A stretch of 64,000 bases of DNA from Blautia_A aquisgranensis (lineage in GTDB: Bacteria > Bacillota > Clostridia > Lachnospirales > Lachnospiraceae). Position 1 is the stretch's first letter. Every line of letters begins with the position of its first letter. Location: assembly GCF_040096615.1 (NCBI RefSeq), contig NZ_JBBMEJ010000017.1:18120-82119 (forward strand), in the 5' to 3' direction. Under the pieces are notes generated by a model. That model was not told where the DNA came from. It searched no databases and saw nothing but the letters and a program-made list of their open reading frames with translations. Below, piece by piece: positions 34,592 through 43,520 of this stretch. The translations under genes and the position numbers were made by a program.

Positions 34592-37336
34592 TCACCACCG
34601 GTTCTTTATTTTGTTCTGCAGATTATAGAGAATATTTAAAGCTTCCATCGGCGTCAGATTGCCGATCTCCAGGTTTTTGATCTCTTCGATGATGTCGTTG
34701 TCCTGCACAGTGTCAAACAGAGACATCTGCGCCATATCTACTTGGTCATAGCTGATCTTCTGTTTTTTCTTCGGAGCAGTCAGATCCTTGACCGCTGCTG
34801 TGATATCCGCATCGCTGAGCTCTTCTACCAGCTCTTTTGCACGCTGGATCACGGAATCCGGAACACCGGCAAGTTTGGCCACCTGAATACCGTAGCTCTT
34901 GTCTGCACCACCTTTTACGATCTTACGTAAAAATACGATATCGTCGCCGTTTTCCTTGACAGCGATACAGTAATTGTTTACTCCGGAAAGCTTGCCCTCC
35001 AGTTCAGTAAGCTCATGATAGTGCGTTGCAAATAAGGTCTTTGCTCCGCAAAGCTTGGTATTGCTGATGTGCTCGATCACAGCCCATGCAATGGAAAGTC
35101 CGTCAAAGGTACTGGTTCCGCGGCCGATCTCATCCAGAATCAGAAGGCTCTTGGATGTAGCGTTTCGAAGGATATTGGCAACCTCTGTCATCTCCACCAT
35201 AAACGTACTCTGTCCGCTTGCCAGGTCATCAGATGCACCTACACGGGTAAAGATCCGGTCCACGACACCGATGTTTGCACTGTCAGCCGGAACAAAACTT
35301 CCGATCTGTGCCATCAGTACGATCAGTGCTGTCTGACGCATGTAAGTAGATTTACCAGCCATGTTCGGTCCTGTGATAATGGAAATACGTTTTTTGTGAT
35401 TATCCAAATAGGTATCATTCGGTATAAACATGTCATTCTCTATCATCTGTTCCACTACCGGATGACGACCGTTGCGGATATCAATAAGACCAGTCTCATT
35501 GATCTTTGGACGGACAAAATTATTTCGTTGTGCAACCAGTGCAAGGGACGCAAAAACATCCAGCGCGGCCACAGCTTTGGCTGTACGCTGAATACGGACA
35601 ACCTCCGCACCGACCTGATCACGGATACTGGAAAACAACTCGAATTCCAGTGCATACAGTTTATCTTCTGCACCCAGGATCAGATCCTCCAGATCTTTTA
35701 ATTCCTGGGTAATATAACGTTCGGCATTGGTCAGTGTCTGCTTGCGGACATAATCCTCCGGTACCAGTTCCTTAAAGGTATTGGTGACCTCCAGGGAATA
35801 ACCAAATACACGGTTATACTTGATCTTAAGGCTCTTGATACCTGTTCGCTCACGCTCTCTTGCTTCCAGTTCAGAGAGCCATTTTTTTCCATCTGTGCGG
35901 GAACGGCGGAATTTGTCAACGTCTTCGTTGAAACCTTCGCGGATAATACCGCCGTCTTTTTGAGCAAGGGGCGGATCATCTGTGATAGAACTCCGGATCA
36001 GAGCTGTGATATCTGTCAGTGGATCCATATCCTCATTAATCCGCTGAAGCAGTGGAGATTTAAATTCTGCCAGGTTCTGTTTTATATATGGGAGCATTTC
36101 CAGAGAGGAGGCAAAAGAAACCAGATCTCTTGGATTCGCTGATTTATAGCTGATACGGCTGATAAGACGCTCCAGATCGTAGATCGGGTTTAAATATTCC
36201 CGGATTTCGTCACGTTCCATTGGCCTGGAATTAAGTTCTTCCAGTGCTTCTAACCTTTTTTCGATTTCTTCTGCATCAATAAGCGGCTGTTCCACGTAAG
36301 AGCGTAATGTTCTGGCACCCATGGCTGTTTTTGTCTTATCCAGAACCCAGAGAAGGGAGCCTCTTTTCTGTTTTTCGCGCATGGTCTCCACAAGCTCCAG
36401 ATTTCGGCGGCTGGAACTGTCGATAAGCATATATTTTTCCGCGGAATACGGACGAATACTTGCCATATGAGAAAGCGCTGTCTTCTGGGTTTCTTTCAGG
36501 TACAGAAACAGAGCACCGGAAGCAATAACTCCACTGTCATAATCTGCGATTCCAAGTCCCTCCAGATTTCCTACATGGAAATGCTCTATCAGTGTTTTCT
36601 GGCAGAGCTGATCATCAAAATACCACGGATCCAGTGCAAACACGCAGATTCCCAGACGTCCTTTCAGATCATCAATATCAATGCCGCTTAAAAGAAACGC
36701 ATCGTTACAGATGATCTCTGCCGGAGCGAATTTATTGATCTCGTCCAGAAGTTTCTGCGGTTTATCCATCTCCGTCAGGAAGCAGTCTCCTGTGGTAATA
36801 TCTGCAATGGCACAGCCAAAATGATCTCCTATGGAAACAATAGACATCAGATAATTATTCTTGGATTCGTCCAGTGCCATGGCATCCAGAGTGGTTCCGG
36901 GGGTTACGATACGGACAACCTCACGTTTTACAAGACCCTTGGCCTTTTTGGGATCTTCCACCTGCTCACAGATCGCAACTTTATATCCCTTTTCAATCAG
37001 CTTGTTGATATAGGTTTCTGCAGCATGAAAAGGAACGCCACACATGGGCGCTCTCTCTTCTAATCCGCAGTCTTTTCCTGTAAGTGTGATCTCCAGCTCC
37101 TTTGATGCAGTCAGTGCGTCTGTGAAAAACATTTCGTAGAAATCTCCCAGCCGGTAAAAAAGAATGCAGTCACTGTATTCCTCTTTGGTCTTTACGTATT
37201 CTCGCATCATCGGTGATAATTTCCCAGTGTTAACTGGAAACCCTGTATTTATGCGGCTTGTAGATGCTTTATGTTCCTCTTTGACCCACTTTTGACCCAT
37301 TTTTTTTTCTTCTTCAGTGTTTCTTGTTTTTTCCAA
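34592..37336 (-). CDS. mutS: DNA mismatch repair protein MutS
   Basis: Mismatch recognition ATPase of about 914 residues if the TTG at 37336 (AGAGG eight bases upstream) is used. The mismatch-binding motif YRLGDFYEMFFTDA, Walker A GPNMAGKSTYMRQ, the ST-rich signature, Walker B ILDEIGRGTSTFDG and FATHYHEL are visible. A C-terminal QMSLFDTVQ is a beta-clamp-binding motif. The usual N-terminus (LSPMMREY) begins only at about residue 41, so the first 40 basic residues are atypical. An ATG at 37300 is an alternative start. The mobile element ends only 42 bases upstream, so the original promoter may have been displaced. Confidence 0.94.
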   Translation of the reverse strand: MEKTRNTEEEKKMGQKWVKEEHKASTSRINTGFPVNTGKLSPMMREYVKTKEEYSDCILFYRLGDFYEMFFTDALTASKELEITLTGKDCGLEERAPMCGVPFHAAETYINKLIEKGYKVAICEQVEDPKKAKGLVKREVVRIVTPGTTLDAMALDESKNNYLMSIVSIGDHFGCAIADITTGDCFLTEMDKPQKLLDEINKFAPAEIICNDAFLLSGIDIDDLKGRLGICVFALDPWYFDDQLCQKTLIEHFHVGNLEGLGIADYDSGVIASGALFLYLKETQKTALSHMASIRPYSAEKYMLIDSSSRRNLELVETMREKQKRGSLLWVLDKTKTAMGARTLRSYVEQPLIDAEEIEKRLEALEELNSRPMERDEIREYLNPIYDLERLISRISYKSANPRDLVSFASSLEMLPYIKQNLAEFKSPLLQRINEDMDPLTDITALIRSSITDDPPLAQKDGGIIREGFNEDVDKFRRSRTDGKKWLSELEARERERTGIKSLKIKYNRVFGYSLEVTNTFKELVPEDYVRKQTLTNAERYITQELKDLEDLILGAEDKLYALEFELFSSIRDQVGAEVVRIQRTAKAVAALDVFASLALVAQRNNFVRPKINETGLIDIRNGRHPVVEQMIENDMFIPNDTYLDNHKKRISIITGPNMAGKSTYMRQTALIVLMAQIGSFVPADSANIGVVDRIFTRVGASDDLASGQSTFMVEMTEVANILRNATSKSLLILDEIGRGTSTFDGLSIAWAVIEHISNTKLCGAKTLFATHYHELTELEGKLSGVNNYCIAVKENGDDIVFLRKIVKGGADKSYGIQVAKLAGVPDSVIQRAKELVEELSDADITAAVKDLTAPKKKQKISYDQVDMAQMSLFDTVQDNDIIEEIKNLEIGNLTPMEALNILYNLQNKIKNRW

Positions 37337-37352
37337 ATATTTAAACCTCTTC

Positions 37353-37394
37353 CTAAAATCTCATTTCATCAGCAAAATCAGCTTTCTTTTCCAT
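37353..37394 (-). other. possible displaced 3' gene end / attachment-site side of the element
   Basis: Between the integrase end and mutS the minus strand holds an open frame MEKKADFADEMRF followed by TAG at 37353, with the mutS ribosome site right behind. It runs into the integrase C-terminus in another frame. It looks like the tail of a protein gene that once preceded mutS and was kept as the target of integration, but the other half of the site is not in the window. Confidence 0.35.
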
Positions 37395-38661
37395 ACTTTT
37401 CATCATACCGTTTGTATTCATCTTTTACATACCCCTGTTCAAGATGCGTATAATACTCTGTCATTTTCTGAGTAGAATGACCGCTGATTTTACCTACCGT
37501 AGCCGGTTTCATTCCAGATTGTACACATCTTGTTACAAAAGTATGACGAAAGCTATGTGGAGTTACATCTAACATTTCTGCTTCTCGACCTTCTTTTTCA
37601 GCCTCTAATGCTTCTTGCTTATTTACAATATTTTTGATTCGCTCACATTCATCTTCAGCATTGCCAGGAAGATAACTCATTCCTGTTGATGTTGTAAATA
37701 TCAGTCCAGGATATTTTTTTAGAAGATCATTTCCAGTTCCCCATTTCTTGCCTAACACTTTTTTGTCCTGATTCTGTTTTTCTTTCCAGCTCAAAAAAGC
37801 TTCAATTGCAATATCTGGCAGCGGAATTATTCTGACACTTTTCTTTTTTTTCGGTGATGTAATCTGTGTAACATAATACGGCTCAGCAAGTTTCTTTCCC
37901 TGCTTGTCATAATACAATTTGACTCTGTTTAGCGTTTTGTATACACGAAGATATTTTTCATCGAAATTGACATCTCTCCATTGTAAGGCAAGTACTTCGC
38001 CTATACGCATTCCCGTATGCATCAAAATCAAGAAAAGTTCCTCATAACGGTCTCCTTTAATGGTTTCCAAAAAGCGATGGCTTTCGTCTGTACTAAGACA
38101 ATTCTCTTTTACATCCAAAGCTTCTTCTGTAGGTTCTGCCAACACTTCTCCCGGTGTCTCAACGGAAAGCTTAACTTCTGCTGTAGGATCCGATGGAATC
38201 ATTTTACTGGCTGCTGCCCTCTCAAACATTTGATGCACGACACTTAATGATTGCTTGATTGATGTAGGAGCGTATCCTTCATCCTCCAATTTTTTAATCA
38301 TGTCAAGAATATGTTCCGGTTTGATATCTACCAGTTTCATGTAACCGATGTATTCTTCTGTTCTTCTAAAACCATCTTCATAATTTCTTATCGTGGTTGC
38401 TTTAAGATTCCGAACCTTATAAAGTTCCATCCATTTCTCATACCATTTTGAAACGGACATACTCGAATCAAAGCCTGGAACACCTGGGAGAACCTCCGCT
38501 AAATACATGCTTCTTTGCTTTCTCACTTGCTGAAGATTTGTTCCATAGATAGAAAAAGGCGGTTTGCCAGAACCCTTAATTGTGATTCTGGCTTCATACC
38601 GCCCATCTTTTCTTTGTCGGATTCCCTTACCTATTTCTTTTCCTTTTAGATTTTTTCCCAT
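37378..38661 (-). CDS. tyrosine integrase of the mobile element
   Basis: 427 residues, Tn916/ICE-type integrase: N-terminal AP2-like arm-binding domain (IRQRKDGRYEARITIKGSGK), SAM-like core domain (about 75-165) and catalytic domain with Arg in HTGMRIGE, HSFRHT, GHST and Tyr in TEYYTHLE. It carries out integration and excision with the excisionase upstream. Being the last gene next to mutS, it marks one end of the element. AAAAGGATGG precedes the ATG. Confidence 0.94.
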   Translation of the reverse strand: MGKNLKGKEIGKGIRQRKDGRYEARITIKGSGKPPFSIYGTNLQQVRKQRSMYLAEVLPGVPGFDSSMSVSKWYEKWMELYKVRNLKATTIRNYEDGFRRTEEYIGYMKLVDIKPEHILDMIKKLEDEGYAPTSIKQSLSVVHQMFERAAASKMIPSDPTAEVKLSVETPGEVLAEPTEEALDVKENCLSTDESHRFLETIKGDRYEELFLILMHTGMRIGEVLALQWRDVNFDEKYLRVYKTLNRVKLYYDKQGKKLAEPYYVTQITSPKKKKSVRIIPLPDIAIEAFLSWKEKQNQDKKVLGKKWGTGNDLLKKYPGLIFTTSTGMSYLPGNAEDECERIKNIVNKQEALEAEKEGREAEMLDVTPHSFRHTFVTRCVQSGMKPATVGKISGHSTQKMTEYYTHLEQGYVKDEYKRYDEKYGKES

Positions 38662-38742
38662 AACATTACCATCCTTTTTCTAATAACAATAGATGATCAT
38701 GCATGGCACTGGACTTAATTTTAACACAACCCCAAAAACCTT

Positions 38743-38940
38743 TCAAGACTGCCGATCTATCCATTTCTGAAATTTTTTCTTATCAATCAGGGTTCTTCGC
38801 CCAATTCGTACCATGAAGGTATTATTGTTCATAAGTGTTCGCATTGTTTTCTCAGAAAGCCCTGTCAGTTCACAGGCTTCCTTAACTGATATAAGAATCT
38901 TATCGTTATCTGCTGCCGGTTGTTTCTTTTTATGTATCAT
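38743..38940 (-). CDS. excisionase-family winged-helix protein
   Basis: 65 residues with a MerR-like helix-turn-helix typical of Xis/excisionase proteins: ISVKEACELTGLSEKTMRTLM, then VRIGRRTLIDKKKFQKWI (the wing and second helix). It lies 81 bases before the integrase gene. There is no ribosome site close to the ATG; the nearest good one lies beyond a hairpin (see the entry at 38951-38994). Confidence 0.85.
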   Translation of the reverse strand: MIHKKKQPAADNDKILISVKEACELTGLSEKTMRTLMNNNTFMVRIGRRTLIDKKKFQKWIDRQS

Positions 38941-38950
38941 ATATAATTAC

Positions 38951-38994
38951 AGCCAATATCTGCAGGCAGATGATATTGGCTGTTCCTCCTCTCC
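38951..38994 (-). promoter_or_regulatory. ribosome site separated from the xis start by a hairpin
   Basis: GGAGAGGAGG (38994-38985) lies about 45 bases before the xis ATG. Between them AGCCAATAT (38981-38973) and ATATTGGCT (38959-38951) form a perfect stem with an inner CTGC/GCAG pair. If the hairpin folds, the ribosome site comes within about 14 bases of the ATG. It could instead be a binding site for Int or Xis. Confidence 0.45.
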
Positions 38995-39040
38995 TATGGA
39001 TTCTATAAACGGACTTCCTGCGAGTCCCTGTGATTTTGTT

Positions 39041-40588
39041 TTATTTATTGTGCTGTTTTTTTACATAATATTCTACCGCTTCCTGTAAACTGCATCCGCT
39101 CCGACGACTTTTGCTTACTACACTGTTTTTGCTTATCTTCAATTGTTCACAGCATTCCTTAAGCGATGGATAAAGGGTTCCATGATAATCAAATTCAGGA
39201 TTATCCAGCATCTTTTTTCTTTTTCTAGTCATAAAATGCTCAAATGATTCTTCTATGGAACAATTTTTATCTCTGGCTCTCTGCCTTACACACGCATCCT
39301 CAATGCCATATTTTTTGCAGCATGCTCGGAGGCTGGGGTATTCCATCCCCTTAAATGTAAACTTCTGTATCCTTTCTTCTATTAGCTCTTTGTTTGCAAT
39401 AAAATGTTCCAACGATTCATCTGTGCTGCACCCTAATCTATACTTTCTTGAAGATACGCTGTTTGCATTCACACCATAAACCTCACAGCATTCTTCCAAC
39501 GTTTCATAGCTTTTATTTCGGACTACAAATTCATTTTTCTTTGTCACTATTTTTTTCTTTATGAAATGATCCAGGGCCTCTTCTATACTACATCCAGTCG
39601 AGGAAGCCCGGTTACGGACACTGGCGGCACGAACATCATACTTTCTGCAGCATTCAGCAACACTTTGATATTCTTTTCCCTTATATACAAATATCTTTTT
39701 TAGTTCATCCGCATTGCTTTTTTCTATAAAATGTTTTACAGCCTCTTCCCAGGTGCAATGAATCCGCCATGCTCTGGCCCGTACACTGGTTTCATTAATT
39801 CCGTATATCTCACAACACTGTCCAAGGGAAACATATTTTTCCCCTTCATAAAAGAATGGTTCTTTTGCGCGGTGCCTTTTTTTTGATATTACCTTGTTTC
39901 CAGAATTCTCATCATTTCCTGTGGATTCCTGTGGCACGCAACCTTCCATATGAGAAACATTTTTTTCCAACGTCTCTGGCAAGGAGCTTTTGGTTCTATA
40001 GGCAGCACTTCTTACAATTTTGGGGTTCAGGCCATACGCGAGACAACATTCCGTGAAACTATTGTATTCTTTTCCCCGGAATGCAAAGATTCTTTGCTTT
40101 TTAGATTTAATGTAATGTGTAATCGCACGTGTAGAAGAAACTCCATTCTTTTCCATATACAAACGTACGGATATAGGATTTATTCCCAATTCTTCACAGC
40201 ATTGAGGAAGTGATGGATACTTCACTCCATGATATGTGATTTCATGTGCCTTTTTCCATTCTATTGCCCGTTCAATTGCTTCCTGTGGTGTGCACTTTCG
40301 ATTCCACATATCTGTTTTAACGGAAGCTTCGTTTATATCATAAAATTCACAACAAGTCTTAATGCTGGCCCATTTTCGATTTCGGAATATGATCTCTTTA
40401 CTTTTTTTCAATTCAATAAAATGTGTAATCGCTTCTTCAGTTCTACATTTATATTGATTCTGATACGCCATTACACTACGGTAACATATTCCATAAAAAT
40501 TACAGCATTTATGCTTACTTTCAAAAGTTCTGCCATTGTACACAAATTTGAATTTCTCCATGTAATTTGATCTGATTTTACGTGGCAT
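39041..40588 (-). CDS. nine-repeat CC-motif protein, predicted DNA-binding array
   Basis: 515 residues, basic, no signal peptide, built almost entirely of nine repeats of 51-56 residues. Each has an aromatic beta segment (FxYxGKxYxSL), a helix with an invariant Cys-Cys (CC at 28, 79, 130, 181, 258, 313, 367, 423 and 479), YGIN, a second helix SVRxRA, and a third CSxEEAxxHFI. The first four repeats are spaced by exactly 51 residues; a 26-residue polar linker (about 214-240) divides four repeats from five. The pattern resembles NUMOD-type or other small helix-turn-helix modules, so modular nucleic-acid binding is inferred. AGGAGG precedes the ATG by 12 bases. It has its own promoter and attenuator-like leader. 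I know no named family for the whole protein. Confidence 0.85.
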   Translation of the reverse strand: MPRKIRSNYMEKFKFVYNGRTFESKHKCCNFYGICYRSVMAYQNQYKCRTEEAITHFIELKKSKEIIFRNRKWASIKTCCEFYDINEASVKTDMWNRKCTPQEAIERAIEWKKAHEITYHGVKYPSLPQCCEELGINPISVRLYMEKNGVSSTRAITHYIKSKKQRIFAFRGKEYNSFTECCLAYGLNPKIVRSAAYRTKSSLPETLEKNVSHMEGCVPQESTGNDENSGNKVISKKRHRAKEPFFYEGEKYVSLGQCCEIYGINETSVRARAWRIHCTWEEAVKHFIEKSNADELKKIFVYKGKEYQSVAECCRKYDVRAASVRNRASSTGCSIEEALDHFIKKKIVTKKNEFVVRNKSYETLEECCEVYGVNANSVSSRKYRLGCSTDESLEHFIANKELIEERIQKFTFKGMEYPSLRACCKKYGIEDACVRQRARDKNCSIEESFEHFMTRKRKKMLDNPEFDYHGTLYPSLKECCEQLKISKNSVVSKSRRSGCSLQEAVEYYVKKQHNK

Positions 40589-40651
40589 AAAAACTTCTTT
40601 CCTCCTTTTATCGTGATTGGATCTGATACATGTTAAAACATTTTGCTAAAC

Positions 40652-40696
40652 AAAAAAAGACACTCCAAGAGTCCATTTTACTCTTTTTGTGTCTTT
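40652..40696 (-). terminator. intrinsic terminator inside the leader of the repeat-protein gene
   Basis: On the minus strand AAAGACAC (40696-40689) pairs with GTGTCTTT (40664-40657), with an inner AAGAGT/ACTCTT stem, followed by seven T. It lies 64 bases before the start codon and about 90 bases after the predicted transcription start. No upstream gene ends nearby, so it looks like a regulatory terminator. A CCGC-GTCT-GCGG hairpin precedes it. Confidence 0.7.
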
Positions 40697-40791
40697 ATCG
40701 GTTGATCCGCAGACGCGGTATAAAGTATAAAATTCTGACCTCGTATCAGAATAAAATTTTGTGCAATCTGCCTTGCAAAATGTTCAATTTT

Positions 40792-40820
40792 ATCGTATCA
40801 TTCCAGATATTTAATGTCAA
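40792..40820 (-). promoter_or_regulatory. promoter of the repeat-protein gene
   Basis: TTGACA (40820-40815), a 17-base spacer and TACGAT (40797-40792) on the minus strand. The transcript would start near 40785, giving a leader of almost 200 bases. The remaining non-coding bases up to 41228 hold the small membrane-peptide gene and a GTGCCC/GGGGCA hairpin near 40906-40945. Confidence 0.7.
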
Positions 40821-40962
40821 TTTCACTACAGGCTTTAAACAGTAGCAGCTGCGTAGTATTTTACTCGTATTCCTGCGAATACATACATAAACTGTTGCAT
40901 ACATGTAAATGCCCCTCCGGTCTTTTCACCGGAAAAGGGCACTTACAGAAGGCTTTTTGTAT

Positions 40963-41070
40963 TCATGTCATACAAAAAATCACATAAATCAAGATTGGAA
41001 ATGAAACAAACATAAGCCCAAAATCAACAAAGATCAATATCAGCCAAAGCAACTTTAATTTTTTCTCCAA
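40963..41070 (-). CDS. 35-residue hydrophobic single-helix peptide
   Basis: A short frame with TTG start at 41070, six to seven bases after GGAGG. The protein has a basic start (MEKKLK) and then about 28 mostly hydrophobic residues (LLWLILIFVDFGLMFVSF and on), ending in CMT. Size and layout are those of small membrane peptides, including type I toxins, but no antisense RNA gene is shown. It lies after the PcfJ gene and before a GC-rich hairpin. The reading frame is too short to be certain. Confidence 0.45.
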   Translation of the reverse strand: MEKKLKLLWLILIFVDFGLMFVSFPILIYVIFCMT

Positions 41071-41228
41071 ATCTCATCCTCCGTTTCGAGTATATTTAAG
41101 GAATTCCATAAAATCCCTTATACTTAAATAAAAGAGAATTTCAGAGCTGTTTCTGTAAATATCCCCAAACTTTCACAGGAATTTCATTTTTACTTTTGAA
41201 GTTACTTTTGTGATATATCAATCTGCTA

Positions 41229-43418
41229 TTATGCGGCCTGTTCTTCCAGTTCTCGATTCCCTGCCTCCATTAAATCTTCCTCCAGAATTTCAGCAAGCAA
41301 TTTGTTACAATACCCAACACCGTTTACACGAACGCCTTTGCTGCGGAGTTCTTCAATCTCTTTTTTCCTGAGACTCTGACTTTTTACAGCCAGTTTATAA
41401 TCTTCTTTTGCCAGTTTCTTTTTTAATTGTTTCTGCCATTTTACAAGAAAATCCCTTGCAAGCTCGATATCTTCATTCTGCTGGTTATAAAAAGTGCGTG
41501 TCTGCCTTATGGTTCCATCCGGTTCCACTTCAAGCGTATAGTATGCCTCCGTTGGTTGTTCTGCCTTTCTCAAAAACAGGATATAGGATTCCTGCTGGCT
41601 CATTCGTTCATAATAGGTTTCTGTATTATTTACGCAGTGATGCATCAGTTTTGCTTCATACAAAATATCATCCACTTTTTCCGGCACAACGATTCGATAC
41701 TCTTTGTCCGCATATTCATATTTTTTCAAATCCCTGCATATACGATTCAGACCCGGATACTTTTTTTCCAGCTCTCCGGCTCTTAAAATCAAATCTTTTG
41801 CTTCTATCTCTTTTATCATTTCATTATGTCTCTGCATGAGCTTTCGTGCACGGTAGATAACAGAATCCTGCACATTCACTCCGACCCGAATTGCCATATT
41901 GAGATAATCCTTCCATGTTTTGATCAGGTTTTTCACGGATTCCCCACTTTCTGCTGCCTGCTTTTCCAGATAATTTTTAATCTGTAAAGGAGCCATACGA
42001 TCCATAATGAACATAAGATCCGCTGGTTTAAGTTTTTCCAGGCACATCCATGAAATCACATCGTCACAGATCAACTTGTTTTGGGCTTTTTCAAGCAACA
42101 GCCATTGAAGAAAAATCTCTCCCCCATTGTTTGTACGTAACCTTTTCAAGCGGAACCTGTCAATTCCCAGTGCTTTTCCAAGGTTTCCGGAATCCTTACA
42201 ATAAATCTGTGCTTTATTATCCATAATGTCTTCTGCGAGATGATAAAGTCCTGCTTTAATGAGCCGTTCCAGATAAGGTCTTTCTTTAACCATTTCAAAA
42301 AAACTTACCGGATCTAAATACTTTTTGGCTTTTGCATATTCGTAGAATCCTGTCCTACGGAATGTCCTGTTTTTAATGCCATACAGTGATTTTCCATAAA
42401 TATTTCCCATATTATATTTTTCATATGTCATATAGCCACCGTAACCTGGATACAGTGGAACCTGTAATTTACCCTGGATCCATCGGCTTTCTTTTGTCCA
42501 ATGATGACGGCCAAAATAATATTCTTTTGTATTTAATTTTTCATCATACAGGATTCTCCGGCGCTCAAAGAAAGAATATACTGGTTTTTTATATGAGCTG
42601 CTTACTATGAGCATCTGAAGCTGGAATTCTCTCAAAACAAACACATTATCTCCACAGGTCTGAAGCAGGTATGCAGTCTCTTTTGGGGTTTCTATATTTT
42701 TGGCCCGGCCTAATGCTTTATATTGAATCTGATGTCTGCATTTTGGGCAATGCCCCACTGCATTATGGTGAGGATGGCTGATTGGAACTTCGCTTTCACA
42801 CCAGCTACAATATCCTGTCTGATCTTTCCTGCGGCTGTAATGATAAAAGATAAAATTCTGGGTAATTCCAACTTTTTTCTGCCATCTCAGCCAGTCTTTC
42901 GGAATTTTTGGAAGTCTATCCATGCACTGATCCCAGCTTGTCAGAATTTTTTCATATTTCATTCCCAGCCTCCGGTGTCTCTGCTCACGTTGATATACAT
43001 ACAGTGCATATAAAGCATCGTCATATTCACTTTCAAGATACTTTTGGATCAACGCTGTATCTGCCTCTTTCATATAAGAATTTTCCTGATATAACCATTT
43101 TGAGAAAATGGTCTTATCCAGCATACTATCTGACCATTTCTTTGTCCGGTAATCATACCCTTTAAAAACATCGTTCTTTTTATCAATATATAATGTATAT
43201 ACAGGTTTCCGACAGTCCATGGAAAGATATTCTGACAGATAAAATGCTACTTTTAAAATATTGTTTTCTACTTCTGCACGTAAATATAGCCCCCTCTGAT
43301 AAATCAGCTGCTCCGTATAGTATCCCTTATCTCTTACTGGCACATCTTCTTTTGCAAGTTTTATCAGTTCATCCGTAGCTTCCAGCAATTTCATGTTACG
43401 CAATTCTTTTTTATTCAT
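41229..43418 (-). CDS. PcfJ-family protein, copy 1
   Basis: 729 residues. PcfJ-family proteins are found on conjugative plasmids and integrative elements of Firmicutes; the pCF10 member gives the name and its role is not well defined. Visible are a zinc-ribbon (CSWC at about 215 and CPKC 15-20 residues later) and the conserved C-terminal block DDILYEAKLMHHCVNN, ESYILFLRK, YYTLEVEPDGTIRQTRTFYNQQN. The ATG at 43418 follows AAGGAG; an ATG six codons earlier is part of that site. It follows the second PcfJ gene by about 100 bases. Confidence 0.85.
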   Translation of the reverse strand: MNKKELRNMKLLEATDELIKLAKEDVPVRDKGYYTEQLIYQRGLYLRAEVENNILKVAFYLSEYLSMDCRKPVYTLYIDKKNDVFKGYDYRTKKWSDSMLDKTIFSKWLYQENSYMKEADTALIQKYLESEYDDALYALYVYQREQRHRRLGMKYEKILTSWDQCMDRLPKIPKDWLRWQKKVGITQNFIFYHYSRRKDQTGYCSWCESEVPISHPHHNAVGHCPKCRHQIQYKALGRAKNIETPKETAYLLQTCGDNVFVLREFQLQMLIVSSSYKKPVYSFFERRRILYDEKLNTKEYYFGRHHWTKESRWIQGKLQVPLYPGYGGYMTYEKYNMGNIYGKSLYGIKNRTFRRTGFYEYAKAKKYLDPVSFFEMVKERPYLERLIKAGLYHLAEDIMDNKAQIYCKDSGNLGKALGIDRFRLKRLRTNNGGEIFLQWLLLEKAQNKLICDDVISWMCLEKLKPADLMFIMDRMAPLQIKNYLEKQAAESGESVKNLIKTWKDYLNMAIRVGVNVQDSVIYRARKLMQRHNEMIKEIEAKDLILRAGELEKKYPGLNRICRDLKKYEYADKEYRIVVPEKVDDILYEAKLMHHCVNNTETYYERMSQQESYILFLRKAEQPTEAYYTLEVEPDGTIRQTRTFYNQQNEDIELARDFLVKWQKQLKKKLAKEDYKLAVKSQSLRKKEIEELRSKGVRVNGVGYCNKLLAEILEEDLMEAGNRELEEQAA

Positions 43419-43520
43419 TTCCGTCCTCTCCTTCATTTTCTACTGCATATAATGTCATTTTCTCTTTTCTGCTCAAATGCAGCAGGGGAACTCCCTGCCG
43501 CATCCACTTTATCCTTTTAT

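Noticed and set aside
40906..40945. GTGCCC/GGGGCA hairpin as an intrinsic terminator
   Set aside because: The stem is good but neither side has a T run, so it may be structural or an mRNA end stabiliser; not called as terminator.
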